From NCBI GenBank assembly GCA_039679855.1, contig JBDKUE010000255.1, positions 1 to 11,996 of the forward strand: a stretch of DNA of 11,996 nt, read 5' to 3'. This document shows positions 1-7,024 of this stretch, in pieces. The notes under the pieces were generated by a model. That model ran no database searches. It was not told the DNA's origin and worked only from the letters and a program-made list of their open reading frames with translations. Each line of letters opens with the position of its first letter. Positions within the stretch are counted from its first letter, which is position 1. Made by a program: the position numbers and the translations under genes. Source of the stretch: UBA5314 sp039679855 (GTDB lineage: Bacteria > Bacillota > Syntrophomonadia > Syntrophomonadales > Syntrophomonadaceae).

Positions 1-1100
1 ACGACGAAAAACCCGGCCTGGAGGAAATCGCCCACCTCCTGGGCAAATACCCCGACCTCGAAATCGCCGGGGCTTTTAACAATCCGCTGCAGGCCCTGGA
101 AGCTATGGGTGAGCTCAAGCCCGATGCAGTGTTCCTGGATATTGACATGCCTTATATGGACGGTCTAGAGTTGGCCCTGCGGATTCAGGCTCAAAATGCC
201 GGGATTATTATTGTATTTGTCACCGCTTACAGCAAATTCGCTCTGGATGCATTTAAGGCCTACCCACTTGACTATATTCTAAAGCCCATAAAAGAAGCCA
301 GGCTTGAAGCGGCCGTAGAGCACATGAGAAAGCAGTACACACTCATGCACCCGCAAAACCTTCCCGGCCTTGATGGCTTAAAGATAAGCTGCTTCGGAAA
401 GTTTAAGCTGACCCTGCCGATAGGCTTGGAGGAGGTAAAATGGGGAACCAGGCGGGTAAGGGAGCTCTTTCTTTACCTGGTAGACCGTTGTGGACAGCCG
501 GCAACGCGCACAGAACTGCTTTTTACTATGTTTTCTGCACAGGAAGAAAAGAAAGCGGCCAACAATTTGTACGTGACCACCTACAAACTGCGCAGCTTGC
601 TGGACTATTTGGATCCTGAACGCCGACTGGTTAAGCTCGCCGATAACTACTCCCTGGAGATTACCCCGGGAATATGTGATTATACTGATTTCATGACCTT
701 TGCCCGACAAAACCCGGTTATTGCCCCGGAAAACGCGGTTGCTGCCGCACGGGTTCTGAACCTGTACCAGGGCGTATATCTGGAAGAAGAGGACTGCTCC
801 TGGGCTACGGACAGCGCCGCCTTTTGCGAGCTTGAATACGAGCGCATTGCACTGGGCCTGGCTGCCGTTCATATCAGCGCCCGAGGCATGCGGGAGGCCG
901 AATCCGTCCTGGCTAAACTGCTTCAAAAAAACCCCCTGTCGGATGAAGCTTATACCCTCCTGCTCGACATTCACATGAAATGCCGTAATGACCAGGCCTA
1001 TGCGGCCAGGTACCTGGAGTATGCCCGTATGCTCATGAAAGAGCTCGGGGAACAACCAGCCTCGGAATATACACGCTATTATAATAAAATCCGGGCCTAG
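1..1100 (+). CDS. Response regulator with receiver, winged-helix and BTAD (SARP-like) domains, 5'-truncated
   Basis: The reading frame is open from base 3 to the TAG at 1098-1100, giving 365 visible residues. It enters the window at D-E-K-P, which matches the acidic pocket at the start of a receiver domain, so only a few N-terminal residues are missing. An ATG at 105 is internal and would delete that pocket. The receiver core is clear: FLDIDMP holds the phosphoacceptor Asp, FVTAYS the switch Thr, and DYILKP the conserved Lys. After a linker comes an OmpR/SARP-like winged helix (VKWGTRRVRELFLYLV ... KAANNLYVTTYKLR), then a helical BTAD-type region to the C-terminus. Family knowledge says such proteins are DNA-binding activators controlled by a histidine kinase. 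No kinase is visible here, though one could lie upstream. The gene reads towards the large surface-protein gene, so control of that gene is a reasonable inference but is not shown. Confidence 0.9.
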   Translation, partial: DEKPGLEEIAHLLGKYPDLEIAGAFNNPLQALEAMGELKPDAVFLDIDMPYMDGLELALRIQAQNAGIIIVFVTAYSKFALDAFKAYPLDYILKPIKEARLEAAVEHMRKQYTLMHPQNLPGLDGLKISCFGKFKLTLPIGLEEVKWGTRRVRELFLYLVDRCGQPATRTELLFTMFSAQEEKKAANNLYVTTYKLRSLLDYLDPERRLVKLADNYSLEITPGICDYTDFMTFARQNPVIAPENAVAAARVLNLYQGVYLEEEDCSWATDSAAFCELEYERIALGLAAVHISARGMREAESVLAKLLQKNPLSDEAYTLLLDIHMKCRNDQAYAARYLEYARMLMKELGEQPASEYTRYYNKIRA

Positions 1101-1185
1101 AAGAATCCTCTGTACAGCCGCCAAGAAGTTGTCATGAGCAGGCCATTGGCTGCAGGTATTTAAAAAAGAAAAGAGACCATTTATT

Positions 1186-1239
1186 AACGCGCCTCAGATT
1201 TGCCGGAAGGCATTTTGATCAGGGGCGTTTTATATTTTT
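1186..1239 (+). terminator. Probable Rho-independent terminator after the response regulator
   Basis: An imperfect stem has outer arms AACGC (1186-1190) and GCGTT (1225-1229). Next to these, CCT pairs with AGG, and an inner GCC-GGAA-GGC tetraloop hairpin closes the top. The middle of the stem pairs poorly. The stem runs directly into a T-rich tail (TTTTATATTTTT). It lies about 85 bases after the response-regulator stop and before the promoter of the next gene, which is where a terminator would be expected. Confidence 0.5.
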
Positions 1240-1291
1240 ACGGAGTCATGACACTCTGTCTAAACTGCATAAATTGTGAGTTTAAGATTTT

Positions 1292-1321
1292 TTAAGACCA
1301 TTATTTTACAGTGGTTATAAT
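1292..1321 (+). promoter_or_regulatory. Sigma-A-like promoter of the surface-protein gene
   Basis: A perfect TATAAT -10 box lies at 1316-1321. A weaker -35-like TTAAGA (4 of 6 matches to TTGACA) lies at 1292-1297, with an 18-base spacer in an AT-rich stretch. Transcription would start near 1328, giving a leader of about 50 bases before the ATG at 1380. The rest of the 1101-1379 gap shows no gene. The weak -35 suggests activator dependence, which would fit the response regulator just upstream, but that link is inference. Confidence 0.55.
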
Positions 1322-1366
1322 CCCCTCCTATGGGGAGCATAAAACATTTGGCAAATCATTGGGAAC

Positions 1367-1373
1367 AGGAGGT
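1367..1373 (+). promoter_or_regulatory. Ribosome-binding site fixing the surface-protein start
   Basis: AGGAGGT ends six bases before the ATG at 1380. It selects this start over an upstream in-frame GTG at 1311, which has no Shine-Dalgarno sequence and overlaps the promoter region. The ATG also puts a proper signal peptide at the N-terminus. Confidence 0.85.
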
Positions 1374-1379
1374 AAGCAT

Positions 1380-4300
1380 ATGTTTTTCAAGCTTAAGGGG
1401 TGCAGGCTCAACCTGGCGCTGATAGTAGCCCTACTGGTCTGCCTGCTTCTGCCCCCCGGAGCGGCCCGGGCCGATGTGCCGGCCCCCCCTACCAACCTTG
1501 TTGCGATTGACCCTGATGTTACTTTTGTCGGAGTGGACGGCAGTGACTTTCAGGTGAGCTGGACTCCTTCCGTATCAGCTTCCGTCTGCCGCCAGGAGAT
1601 CTATATTCTACCGCTGGGAACCGCTTTGGATCTGTCCGGCCAGACTCCGGCAGCGTCCTTTGACGACAATACCAGCCAGCAATGGAACGGCACCTCCTCT
1701 CTCTCCCAGGACAGCGGCAATCCCCGGGCGCCTCTGGCAGTTGGGGATTACACCATCTATGTCGTGGCTAAAGACGCTTCCGGGTCGAATTACAGCAGCG
1801 CTGCCATGACTGCCGTGAGCGAGACGCCCGCACTCAAGGTGGCGGGCAGCGCGACCGACAATTCTGTGACCATGGAAGATGGCAATAGCAGGGTTTCGCT
1901 CAGCGACAACACCTGGGAAATTGTCTTGGGCAGCGGTGCTTTAAAAAGTGGAGCAGGAGACAATATCACTTCAGCAATAAGCGTAAACGGTCTTCCCGGG
2001 GATTTAAAGTGCGCAGCCGTAAATGGTGGAGCAAATAATATTATACTGACCGTATCCGGTGCTGCTTCTACTCCTGTAAACAGCAAAACCGAGGTTTTAA
2101 TTAGTATTTCCGGGAGCGCCGTCAGCGAAGCGGGCGCCGCGGATTCAGAACTTATCAGCGTCTGCCTGGAACCGGCCAGTGCGCCTGTTATTGAGCCCAG
2201 GGCCGCATTATTGCTGGGTTCACCCCCGGCGCTAACAATCACCTACCCCTGGCAGCCTATTGGTGATTTCACCTATGATCTGTATAGCGATGGAACCGCC
2301 ACGGTAGTAAAATATACCGGCCCCACCGGTCCTGACCAGATTATCACCATCCCGGAGAAGGTAAACTATCCGGATTTGTCAACCAGCTATACCATTACCG
2401 CAATTGCTCCTTCGATATTTTATGAAAAAGAAATGAAATCGGTTACCGTACCTGCTGGCGTTACAACAATTCCTGCTTTCGAATTTGCCGGTTCGAGTGT
2501 TCAGAGCGTTATCTTCAACGGTAATCTTTTGCATATTAAGGCCAGAGCATTTGCCCTATGCAAAAATCTGAGCTCGTTCACTATTCCCAATACGGTCACC
2601 GACATCGGGGAGTACGCGTTTGCGGAATGCACAAATCTGACTACGATCAGCGTCCCCAGCGGCGTCACCGGTATTGGCAATAACGCCTTTTATAAATGCA
2701 GCGGTCTATCCACCGCATATTTCTGGGGAGCCAAACCAACAACCTTTGGGAGCGATATATTTACAGATGCAGCTGCTGGCTTCAAGTTGTATTATCATGT
2801 AAAACACGCAGCAAGCTGGTCCGGCTATTCGGATTCCAAACAGGCCTTCTGCAAATTGACCCTGGATTTAAATGACGGCAGCGGTACAACCAGTAATAGC
2901 TATGTTGATGTGGACAGCAGCGGGCATATCGCAGCTCCTGCCGATCCGAGCAGTCCGGCGGGCAGCTTTGGCGGTTGGTATAATGACCCCGCCGGCACCG
3001 ATGACTTCGATTTTGCCAGCGATACGGTAAGCGATGATATTACCCTGTATGCCAAATGGGTTCCGGCAGCTGCCGAACCTACTATAACCCTTACCACCAC
3101 CAAAACCGCGGGATCAAATATTTGGTTAAGCATCGAAGCCGCCCCGGCCGATTTGCCCGGGGTTTGGATTGACCTTGATGGCGATAACGTTAAGGATGCT
3201 GGGGAAGACATAGTCGGGCTTAGCAAAAAATACACCGTCTCATCCCCAACCATAACCATTCACGGCAAAGTAAGCTCGTTAATCAGCCAGAACAACCAGC
3301 TCGCTTCGCTTGATATAAGCAAAAACACAGATCTCGCCTCGCTGAATTGCAGCGGCAACCAGCTCACTTCGCTCGATCTATCGAAGAACACCTCGCTACA
3401 ATCGCTGACCTGCAAAAACAATCTACTTGCATCGCTCGACCTATCCCAAAATACGGTTCTTAATACGCTTGATGCATACAGCAACAAACTATCATCCCTT
3501 GATGTCAGCCATAACAGCCTGCTGGCCAGCTTGAACTGCGAAAACAACCAGATTCCCTCTCTGGATATAAGTAAAAACACAGCGCTCACCTATCTGAATT
3601 GCAGCGGCAACCAGCTCGTTACATTGGACTTGACTAACAACACGCAAATAATCAAATTGCTTTGTGCCTTAAACCAATTGGCCGCGCTTGACGTTACCCA
3701 TTGCGCCGCAATGACCTGGCTCAACTGCTCGGGCAACTTAATTGGAACGCTCGATCTGTCAAAAAATACGCTCCTCACCGATCTGTACTGTAACAATAAT
3801 CAACTGGTGGCGCTTGACCTGGCGGCGAACACCCTGCTGGCCAGGGCGGATTGTTACAACAACCGGCTGACCGGCGTCAATGGCTTGCAGAGTACGGCGC
3901 TTTACTGGCTGGACTGCTCGGGCAACCTGCTTACAACCCTGGACATATCGAAAAACACCGCTCTTAAAGTGCTGAAAATTTATCGCAATAATATTAAAGG
4001 GGCAGATATGACCAGCCTGTTGACCGGACTGCCAGCCCGTATGGTGGCCGATAACGCCAAGCTTTACATTATTGATACTAAAGCTATACCGGCTGACGGT
4101 AATATGGCATTAAAAAGCGATGTTGTTATCGCCCTGGTCAAGAATTGGACGGTATATGACTGGAACAACGGGAGTGAGATAAAATATGACGGCATCGCCT
4201 CACCGGCGTCTTCAAAAGTTGCCGGTACTGCGTCAGATGATTCGGTATCCATGGCTGGAGGCAATTCCAGCGTGACCAGCACGGATAATAGCTGGGAGAT

Positions 4301-6572
4301 AGGCGTCACTGCCGGAACCTTAAAAGGCTCATCAGGCAGCGATCTCACCGCCTGTTTAACCCTTAGCGGCCTGCCGGCCGGTCTCACCTGGACGGCCATA
4401 AACGCCGGGACTAATAAGATAAAGATAAATGTCTCCGGGTCTGCCAGCCCGAACGTAAACAACCGGACCACTGTTTTTGCCGCAATCAAAGGAAGCGCTG
4501 TCAACGAGCCTGGATCAAACGATTCGGAGCCTATATCCCTCTATCTCCATATACATGCGTCTCAAACCAAGGCCCTGGCCATCGACCAGAACACCAATAC
4601 CATCTACCTGGCCAATAAAGCCAGCTGTGATATAACCGTGATTGATGGAAATACAGATACGGTGACGGCTACAATCGTAGCGGGCGTTTATCCCAGCGCT
4701 ATAGGCGTAAATCCGGATACCAGGAAAGTTTATTTCACCAATGGACAACAAGCATCGGCAATGGTGATAAATGGTGCCAGCAATCAAGTCATCGCAACCA
4801 TTCCTACCGGAAATTCACCTTCTAGCCTGGCGATCAACCGGAATACCAATAAAATTTATATTGCAAACCTTATCGGCAATAGTGTGACGGTAATTGATGG
4901 AAACACCGATGCCGCTTCAGCAACCATCAGCACGGGAAAACTGCCCATGAATGTGGAGCTTGACCCCAACATCAACAAGATTTACGTTGCGAATAACGGC
5001 GGTCACAGCGTTTCCATAATCGACGGCAGCATTAATACAATTACGGCTACCGTTGACACAGTTGATAAAGGAACCTACGCCGTAGCAGTAAATCCGATTA
5101 CCGGCAAGGTATACGTAACCAATCAAAAAAATATGACTGATCCTGGTTCGGTAACGGTGATTAATGGGTCCGTAAATGCGGCCACCATTCCAGTGGGAAG
5201 AAACCCCCGGGCGGTGGCAGTCAACCCGGTCACCAACAAGATTTATGTCGCCAATCTGAACGATGACACGGTGACAGTCATTGATGGTTCGACCGATACG
5301 GTTTTGACCACCATCAGCACCGGCGACGGTCCCCTGGCCCTGGGCATCGACCGAAACACTAACAAGATATTCGTGGCCAACTGCGGCGATGATACAGTGA
5401 CCATCATAGACGGAGCCACCAATACCACCAGCAGCGTTACTGCCGGTGACTATCCATGCGCCGTAGCTGTCAATGAAGCGACCAACAAAGCTTATATTGC
5501 CAACCAGTATAGCGACGACTTAACCATAATCTCATCTTTACCGCCCATCCCCACCCTCAAGGTGGCGGGAACCGCCGCCGACAGCGCAGTGACCATGGCC
5601 GGCGGCAACCAGAATGTAGCGGGTTCAGACAACACCTGGGAAATTACAGTCAATACCGGAACCCTCAAAGGCTCGACCGGGGACGACATCGGGCCCGATC
5701 TCATCATCGGCGGCCTACCTGCCGGCCTGACCTGGACGGCCACCAAGACCACGGCCGATAAAATATTGATTACCATAGCGGGAACCGCCTCCCCGGTGGT
5801 CTCGGCCAAATCGACCGTCACCGTGGTTATAAAAGGGAGCGCGGTTAAAGAGGCGGGTGCTTTGGCTTCTGATCCCATCGCTCTTTATATAAATCAGGCC
5901 ATAAACGCCAACCCTGGCGGTGGCGGAGGCGGCGGTGGGGGTACAGTAGCCGCGCCCCAGACTAAAAACGAAACCGTCGAAACCCAAAAGGAGCCTGAGG
6001 TCAAGACCCCGGCGGCATCGGACCCGGTTGACCTGGCCGGGCACTGGGCACATGACTGCATTATGGCCCTGCTGGCGCACGGCCATATCAAAGGATATCC
6101 CGATGGCACCATACGGCCCGATCAGGAAATTACCCGGGCGGAGGCGGCCGTTCTATTGGTTAGTATTTTAGGATTTCAGGACTACCCGTTGACAAGCACG
6201 GCCTCCCCCTATAGCGACGAGCTGCCGGAATGGGCCAGGAAGGCTATTCTCATCACCGCCGAAAAGGGCCTGATGAAGGGTTACCCGGACGGCACTTTCA
6301 AGCCGGATCAGCGTATAACCCGGGCGGAGATGTGCGCAGCCTTGATGCATTGTTTCCCTGAATTTAAATGTACCGGAGAGGCGCCCACCTTTGCCGATCA
6401 GGACAGCATTCCCGAATGGGCCCTGCCCTTTATCCAGGCGGCGGCTTTTAACAAGATAGTAACCGGCTACCCGGATAATACTTTTCAGCCGCAAGGATGG
6501 ATTAAGAGGGGAGAAGCATTTACCATTATTTGCGTACTAAAGGGGTATCATCGGGAACATACTTTTCAATGA
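1380..6572 (+). CDS. Giant multi-module S-layer-anchored surface protein (LRR, beta-propeller, SLH)
   Basis: This is a secreted protein of 1730 residues. Residues 1-31 form a signal peptide with basic residues, a Leu-rich core and a likely A-R-A cleavage site. Modules follow in order: an FN3-like region (about 32-150); spacer copy 1 (152-265); BspA-type leucine-rich repeats (about 290-483); one Listeria-Bacteroides-type repeat ending YAKW (about 492-563); an acidic DLDGDNVKDAGED loop (598-610); eleven 21-residue leucine-rich repeats (641-871); spacer copy 2 (945-1057); a YVTN-type beta-propeller (1064-1389); spacer copy 3 (1393-1505); nine glycines (1513-1521); and three SLH domains (about 1548-1721). 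SLH domains bind secondary cell-wall polymers non-covalently, so the protein should sit on the outer wall and display the repeat modules. LRRs and propellers usually bind proteins or glycans. Adhesion or cell-cell contact is a plausible role, but no ligand can be named. No catalytic domain was recognised. Confidence 0.9.
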   Translation: MFFKLKGCRLNLALIVALLVCLLLPPGAARADVPAPPTNLVAIDPDVTFVGVDGSDFQVSWTPSVSASVCRQEIYILPLGTALDLSGQTPAASFDDNTSQQWNGTSSLSQDSGNPRAPLAVGDYTIYVVAKDASGSNYSSAAMTAVSETPALKVAGSATDNSVTMEDGNSRVSLSDNTWEIVLGSGALKSGAGDNITSAISVNGLPGDLKCAAVNGGANNIILTVSGAASTPVNSKTEVLISISGSAVSEAGAADSELISVCLEPASAPVIEPRAALLLGSPPALTITYPWQPIGDFTYDLYSDGTATVVKYTGPTGPDQIITIPEKVNYPDLSTSYTITAIAPSIFYEKEMKSVTVPAGVTTIPAFEFAGSSVQSVIFNGNLLHIKARAFALCKNLSSFTIPNTVTDIGEYAFAECTNLTTISVPSGVTGIGNNAFYKCSGLSTAYFWGAKPTTFGSDIFTDAAAGFKLYYHVKHAASWSGYSDSKQAFCKLTLDLNDGSGTTSNSYVDVDSSGHIAAPADPSSPAGSFGGWYNDPAGTDDFDFASDTVSDDITLYAKWVPAAAEPTITLTTTKTAGSNIWLSIEAAPADLPGVWIDLDGDNVKDAGEDIVGLSKKYTVSSPTITIHGKVSSLISQNNQLASLDISKNTDLASLNCSGNQLTSLDLSKNTSLQSLTCKNNLLASLDLSQNTVLNTLDAYSNKLSSLDVSHNSLLASLNCENNQIPSLDISKNTALTYLNCSGNQLVTLDLTNNTQIIKLLCALNQLAALDVTHCAAMTWLNCSGNLIGTLDLSKNTLLTDLYCNNNQLVALDLAANTLLARADCYNNRLTGVNGLQSTALYWLDCSGNLLTTLDISKNTALKVLKIYRNNIKGADMTSLLTGLPARMVADNAKLYIIDTKAIPADGNMALKSDVVIALVKNWTVYDWNNGSEIKYDGIASPASSKVAGTASDDSVSMAGGNSSVTSTDNSWEIGVTAGTLKGSSGSDLTACLTLSGLPAGLTWTAINAGTNKIKINVSGSASPNVNNRTTVFAAIKGSAVNEPGSNDSEPISLYLHIHASQTKALAIDQNTNTIYLANKASCDITVIDGNTDTVTATIVAGVYPSAIGVNPDTRKVYFTNGQQASAMVINGASNQVIATIPTGNSPSSLAINRNTNKIYIANLIGNSVTVIDGNTDAASATISTGKLPMNVELDPNINKIYVANNGGHSVSIIDGSINTITATVDTVDKGTYAVAVNPITGKVYVTNQKNMTDPGSVTVINGSVNAATIPVGRNPRAVAVNPVTNKIYVANLNDDTVTVIDGSTDTVLTTISTGDGPLALGIDRNTNKIFVANCGDDTVTIIDGATNTTSSVTAGDYPCAVAVNEATNKAYIANQYSDDLTIISSLPPIPTLKVAGTAADSAVTMAGGNQNVAGSDNTWEITVNTGTLKGSTGDDIGPDLIIGGLPAGLTWTATKTTADKILITIAGTASPVVSAKSTVTVVIKGSAVKEAGALASDPIALYINQAINANPGGGGGGGGGTVAAPQTKNETVETQKEPEVKTPAASDPVDLAGHWAHDCIMALLAHGHIKGYPDGTIRPDQEITRAEAAVLLVSILGFQDYPLTSTASPYSDELPEWARKAILITAEKGLMKGYPDGTFKPDQRITRAEMCAALMHCFPEFKCTGEAPTFADQDSIPEWALPFIQAAAFNKIVTGYPDNTFQPQGWIKRGEAFTIICVLKGYHREHTFQ
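1833..2175 (+). repeat. Spacer domain copy 1 (of 3) in the surface protein
   Basis: This is the first of three related ~113-residue domains, at protein residues 152-265. It opens LKVAGSATDNSVTM and shares landmarks with the other copies: DN-WEI, G-LK followed by a G-D pair, GLP, VSGAAS and GSAV-EAG. It is the most divergent copy: its GLPGDLKC replaces the GLPAGLTW of the others, and the motif after the opening Met is EDGN rather than AGGN. It separates the FN3-like region from the BspA-type repeats. Confidence 0.8.
2427..2835 (+). repeat. BspA-type leucine-rich repeats
   Basis: About four units have the pattern of LRR_5/BspA repeats. Examples are SVTVPAGVTTIPAFEFAGS, SVIFNGNLLHIKARAFALC, SFTIPNTVTDIGEYAFAEC and TISVPSGVTGIGNNAFYKC, the last three followed by K/T/S-x-L. 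This family is common in surface and adhesion proteins of anaerobes and protists. It is a different LRR subclass from the 21-residue repeats further along the same protein. Confidence 0.8.
3300..3992 (+). repeat. Eleven tandem 63-bp (21-residue) leucine-rich repeats
   Basis: Eleven consecutive units of exactly 63 bases occur without an indel. The consensus is roughly LxxLDLSKNTxLxxLNCSGNQ, and a half-unit (LISQNNQ) precedes the array. Eight of the eleven units carry Cys in the -NC- position before the Asn turn (for example SLNC, SLTC, DLYC, WLDC). Units 3 and 11 lack it. Unit 9 has ADC and unit 10 has degenerate first-half residues (GVNGLQST). A C-terminal cap (NWTVYDWNN) follows near 4143-4170. 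A continuous solenoid is expected. Confidence 0.9.
4212..4550 (+). repeat. Spacer domain copy 2 (of 3)
   Basis: This second copy covers protein residues 945-1057 and sits between the LRR solenoid and the beta-propeller. It opens KVAGTASDDSVSMAGGN and contains WEI, GTLKGS, GLPAGLTWTA, VSGSASP and IKGSAV. By hand alignment about half of its residues match copy 3 (near 62 of 112) with no gaps, so copies 2 and 3 are the closest pair. Confidence 0.85.
4569..5547 (+). repeat. YVTN-type beta-propeller: seven full repeats plus a partial eighth
   Basis: Repeats of about 42 residues follow the pattern AVAVNPxTNKIYVANxxxxTVTVIDGxTDTVxxTIxTGxxP. Seven are full length. The eighth (AVAVNEATNKAYIANQYSDDLTIISS) stops after the ID-like strand and lacks the outer part. 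This is the arrangement expected if the last strands complete the first blade of a seven-bladed propeller. The family is YVTN/surface-antigen-type and is extracellular; the specific ligand is unknown. Confidence 0.85.
5556..5894 (+). repeat. Spacer domain copy 3 (of 3)
   Basis: This third copy covers protein residues 1393-1505, between the propeller and the poly-Gly linker that leads to the SLH anchor. It opens LKVAGTAADSAVTMAGGN and holds DNTWEI, GTLKGSTGDD, GLPAGLTWTA, GTASP and IKGSAVKEAG. Its predicted content is beta-rich with alternating hydrophobic residues, which suggests an Ig-like or similar beta-sandwich. I cannot place it in a named family. Confidence 0.85.
6021..6545 (+). repeat. 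Three SLH (S-layer homology) domains
   Basis: Three C-terminal units of about 50-60 residues have the SLH pattern GHWA...A...I.GYPDGT..P...ITRAE. The GYPDGT/GYPDNT turn is present in all three. The ligand-binding TRAE motif is intact in units 1 and 2 (ITRAE) but reads IKRGE in unit 3. SLH triplets bind pyruvylated secondary cell-wall polymer in characterised Gram-positive systems. Confidence 0.92.
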
Positions 6573-6624
6573 TTTGGCAGGGAAAGCAGTCCTGGCACAA
6601 GCAACAAACCTGAATATGCTTATT

Positions 6625-6633
6625 AAAGGAGGG
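6625..6633 (+). promoter_or_regulatory. Ribosome-binding site selecting a TTG start
   Basis: The core GGAGG (6628-6632) is nine bases before the TTG at 6642. The next in-frame ATG at 6651 is eighteen bases from the core and would remove the first beta-strand residues of the receiver domain. The TTG is therefore the better start. Confidence 0.75.
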
Positions 6634-6641
6634 AGTCCCAC

Positions 6642-7007
6642 TTGCGGGTCATGATAGTGGATGATGAACAACCCTGCATCGATGAACTGGTGTACCTTTT
6701 TGCCAGGCATCCCAATGTCTCCGTAAGCGGGACTTACACCAATCCGGTCAAGGCCCTGGAGGCAGCCCGGGCCTTAAATCCAGATGCCGTCTTTGTAGAT
6801 GTTGCCATGCCCTACATTAGTGGTATAGAGCTGGCCGACAAACTGAAAAGAATTGACAATGACATTCAACTAGTATTTGTAACAGCCCACTCTCGCCTGC
6901 TGGAAGGTATCAAAAAGGGCGGCCCCTGTCTTTGGATGCTAAAGCCGGTGAGCGAAACAAGGGTTAAGACGATCATAGAACAATTGCGCAGCAGGCTGGA
7001 ATGTTGA
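6642..7007 (+). CDS. Stand-alone receiver-domain response regulator
   Basis: This 121-residue protein is a receiver domain and nothing else. The acidic pocket is D7-D8-E9, the phosphoacceptor is D53 in FVDVAMP, the switch residue is T81 in FVTAHS, and the conserved Lys is K101 in MLKPV. It is clearly related to the receiver of the truncated regulator at the left edge: both share NPxxALEA, PDAVF-D--MPY--G-ELA and VFVTA-S. No output domain follows, and the TGA at 7005-7007 closes the gene. The stretch between T81 and K101, where relatives have an AF--Y-LDY pattern, reads LLEGIKKGGPCLWM, so the output face is altered. It lies 69 bases after the surface-protein gene with no obvious terminator between them, so co-transcription is possible. 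It could act as a phosphate sink, a partner protein or a non-DNA-binding regulator. Confidence 0.88.
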   Translation: MRVMIVDDEQPCIDELVYLFARHPNVSVSGTYTNPVKALEAARALNPDAVFVDVAMPYISGIELADKLKRIDNDIQLVFVTAHSRLLEGIKKGGPCLWMLKPVSETRVKTIIEQLRSRLEC

Positions 7008-7024
7008 ACAGAGACCAGGTTTGT

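Noticed and set aside
378..1124. 248-codon open frame on the minus strand opposite the response regulator
   Set aside because: It lies fully antisense to clear receiver, winged-helix and BTAD sequence, and its translation shows no recognisable domain.
1322..1337. Small hairpin CCCC...GGGG near the predicted transcript start
   Set aside because: The stem is only four base pairs with two alternative registers, and it overlaps the predicted start of transcription, so a leader riboswitch or attenuator is not supported.
1311..1379. Longer N-terminus of the surface protein from a GTG at 1311
   Set aside because: It has no ribosome-binding site, overlaps the -10 box, and would place about 23 unrelated residues ahead of a clean signal peptide that starts at 1380.
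1790..5878. Several open frames on the minus strand inside the surface-protein gene
   Set aside because: They mirror the repeat structure of the + strand gene, for example repeated LLF/SREAS-like segments opposite the LRRs. This is what a low-complexity repeat yields in the reverse frame.
5916..5942. Run of nine Gly codons as a phase-variable tract
   Set aside because: The codons are mixed (GGC, GGT, GGA, GGG), so there is no uniform short tandem repeat likely to slip. It is best read as a flexible linker.
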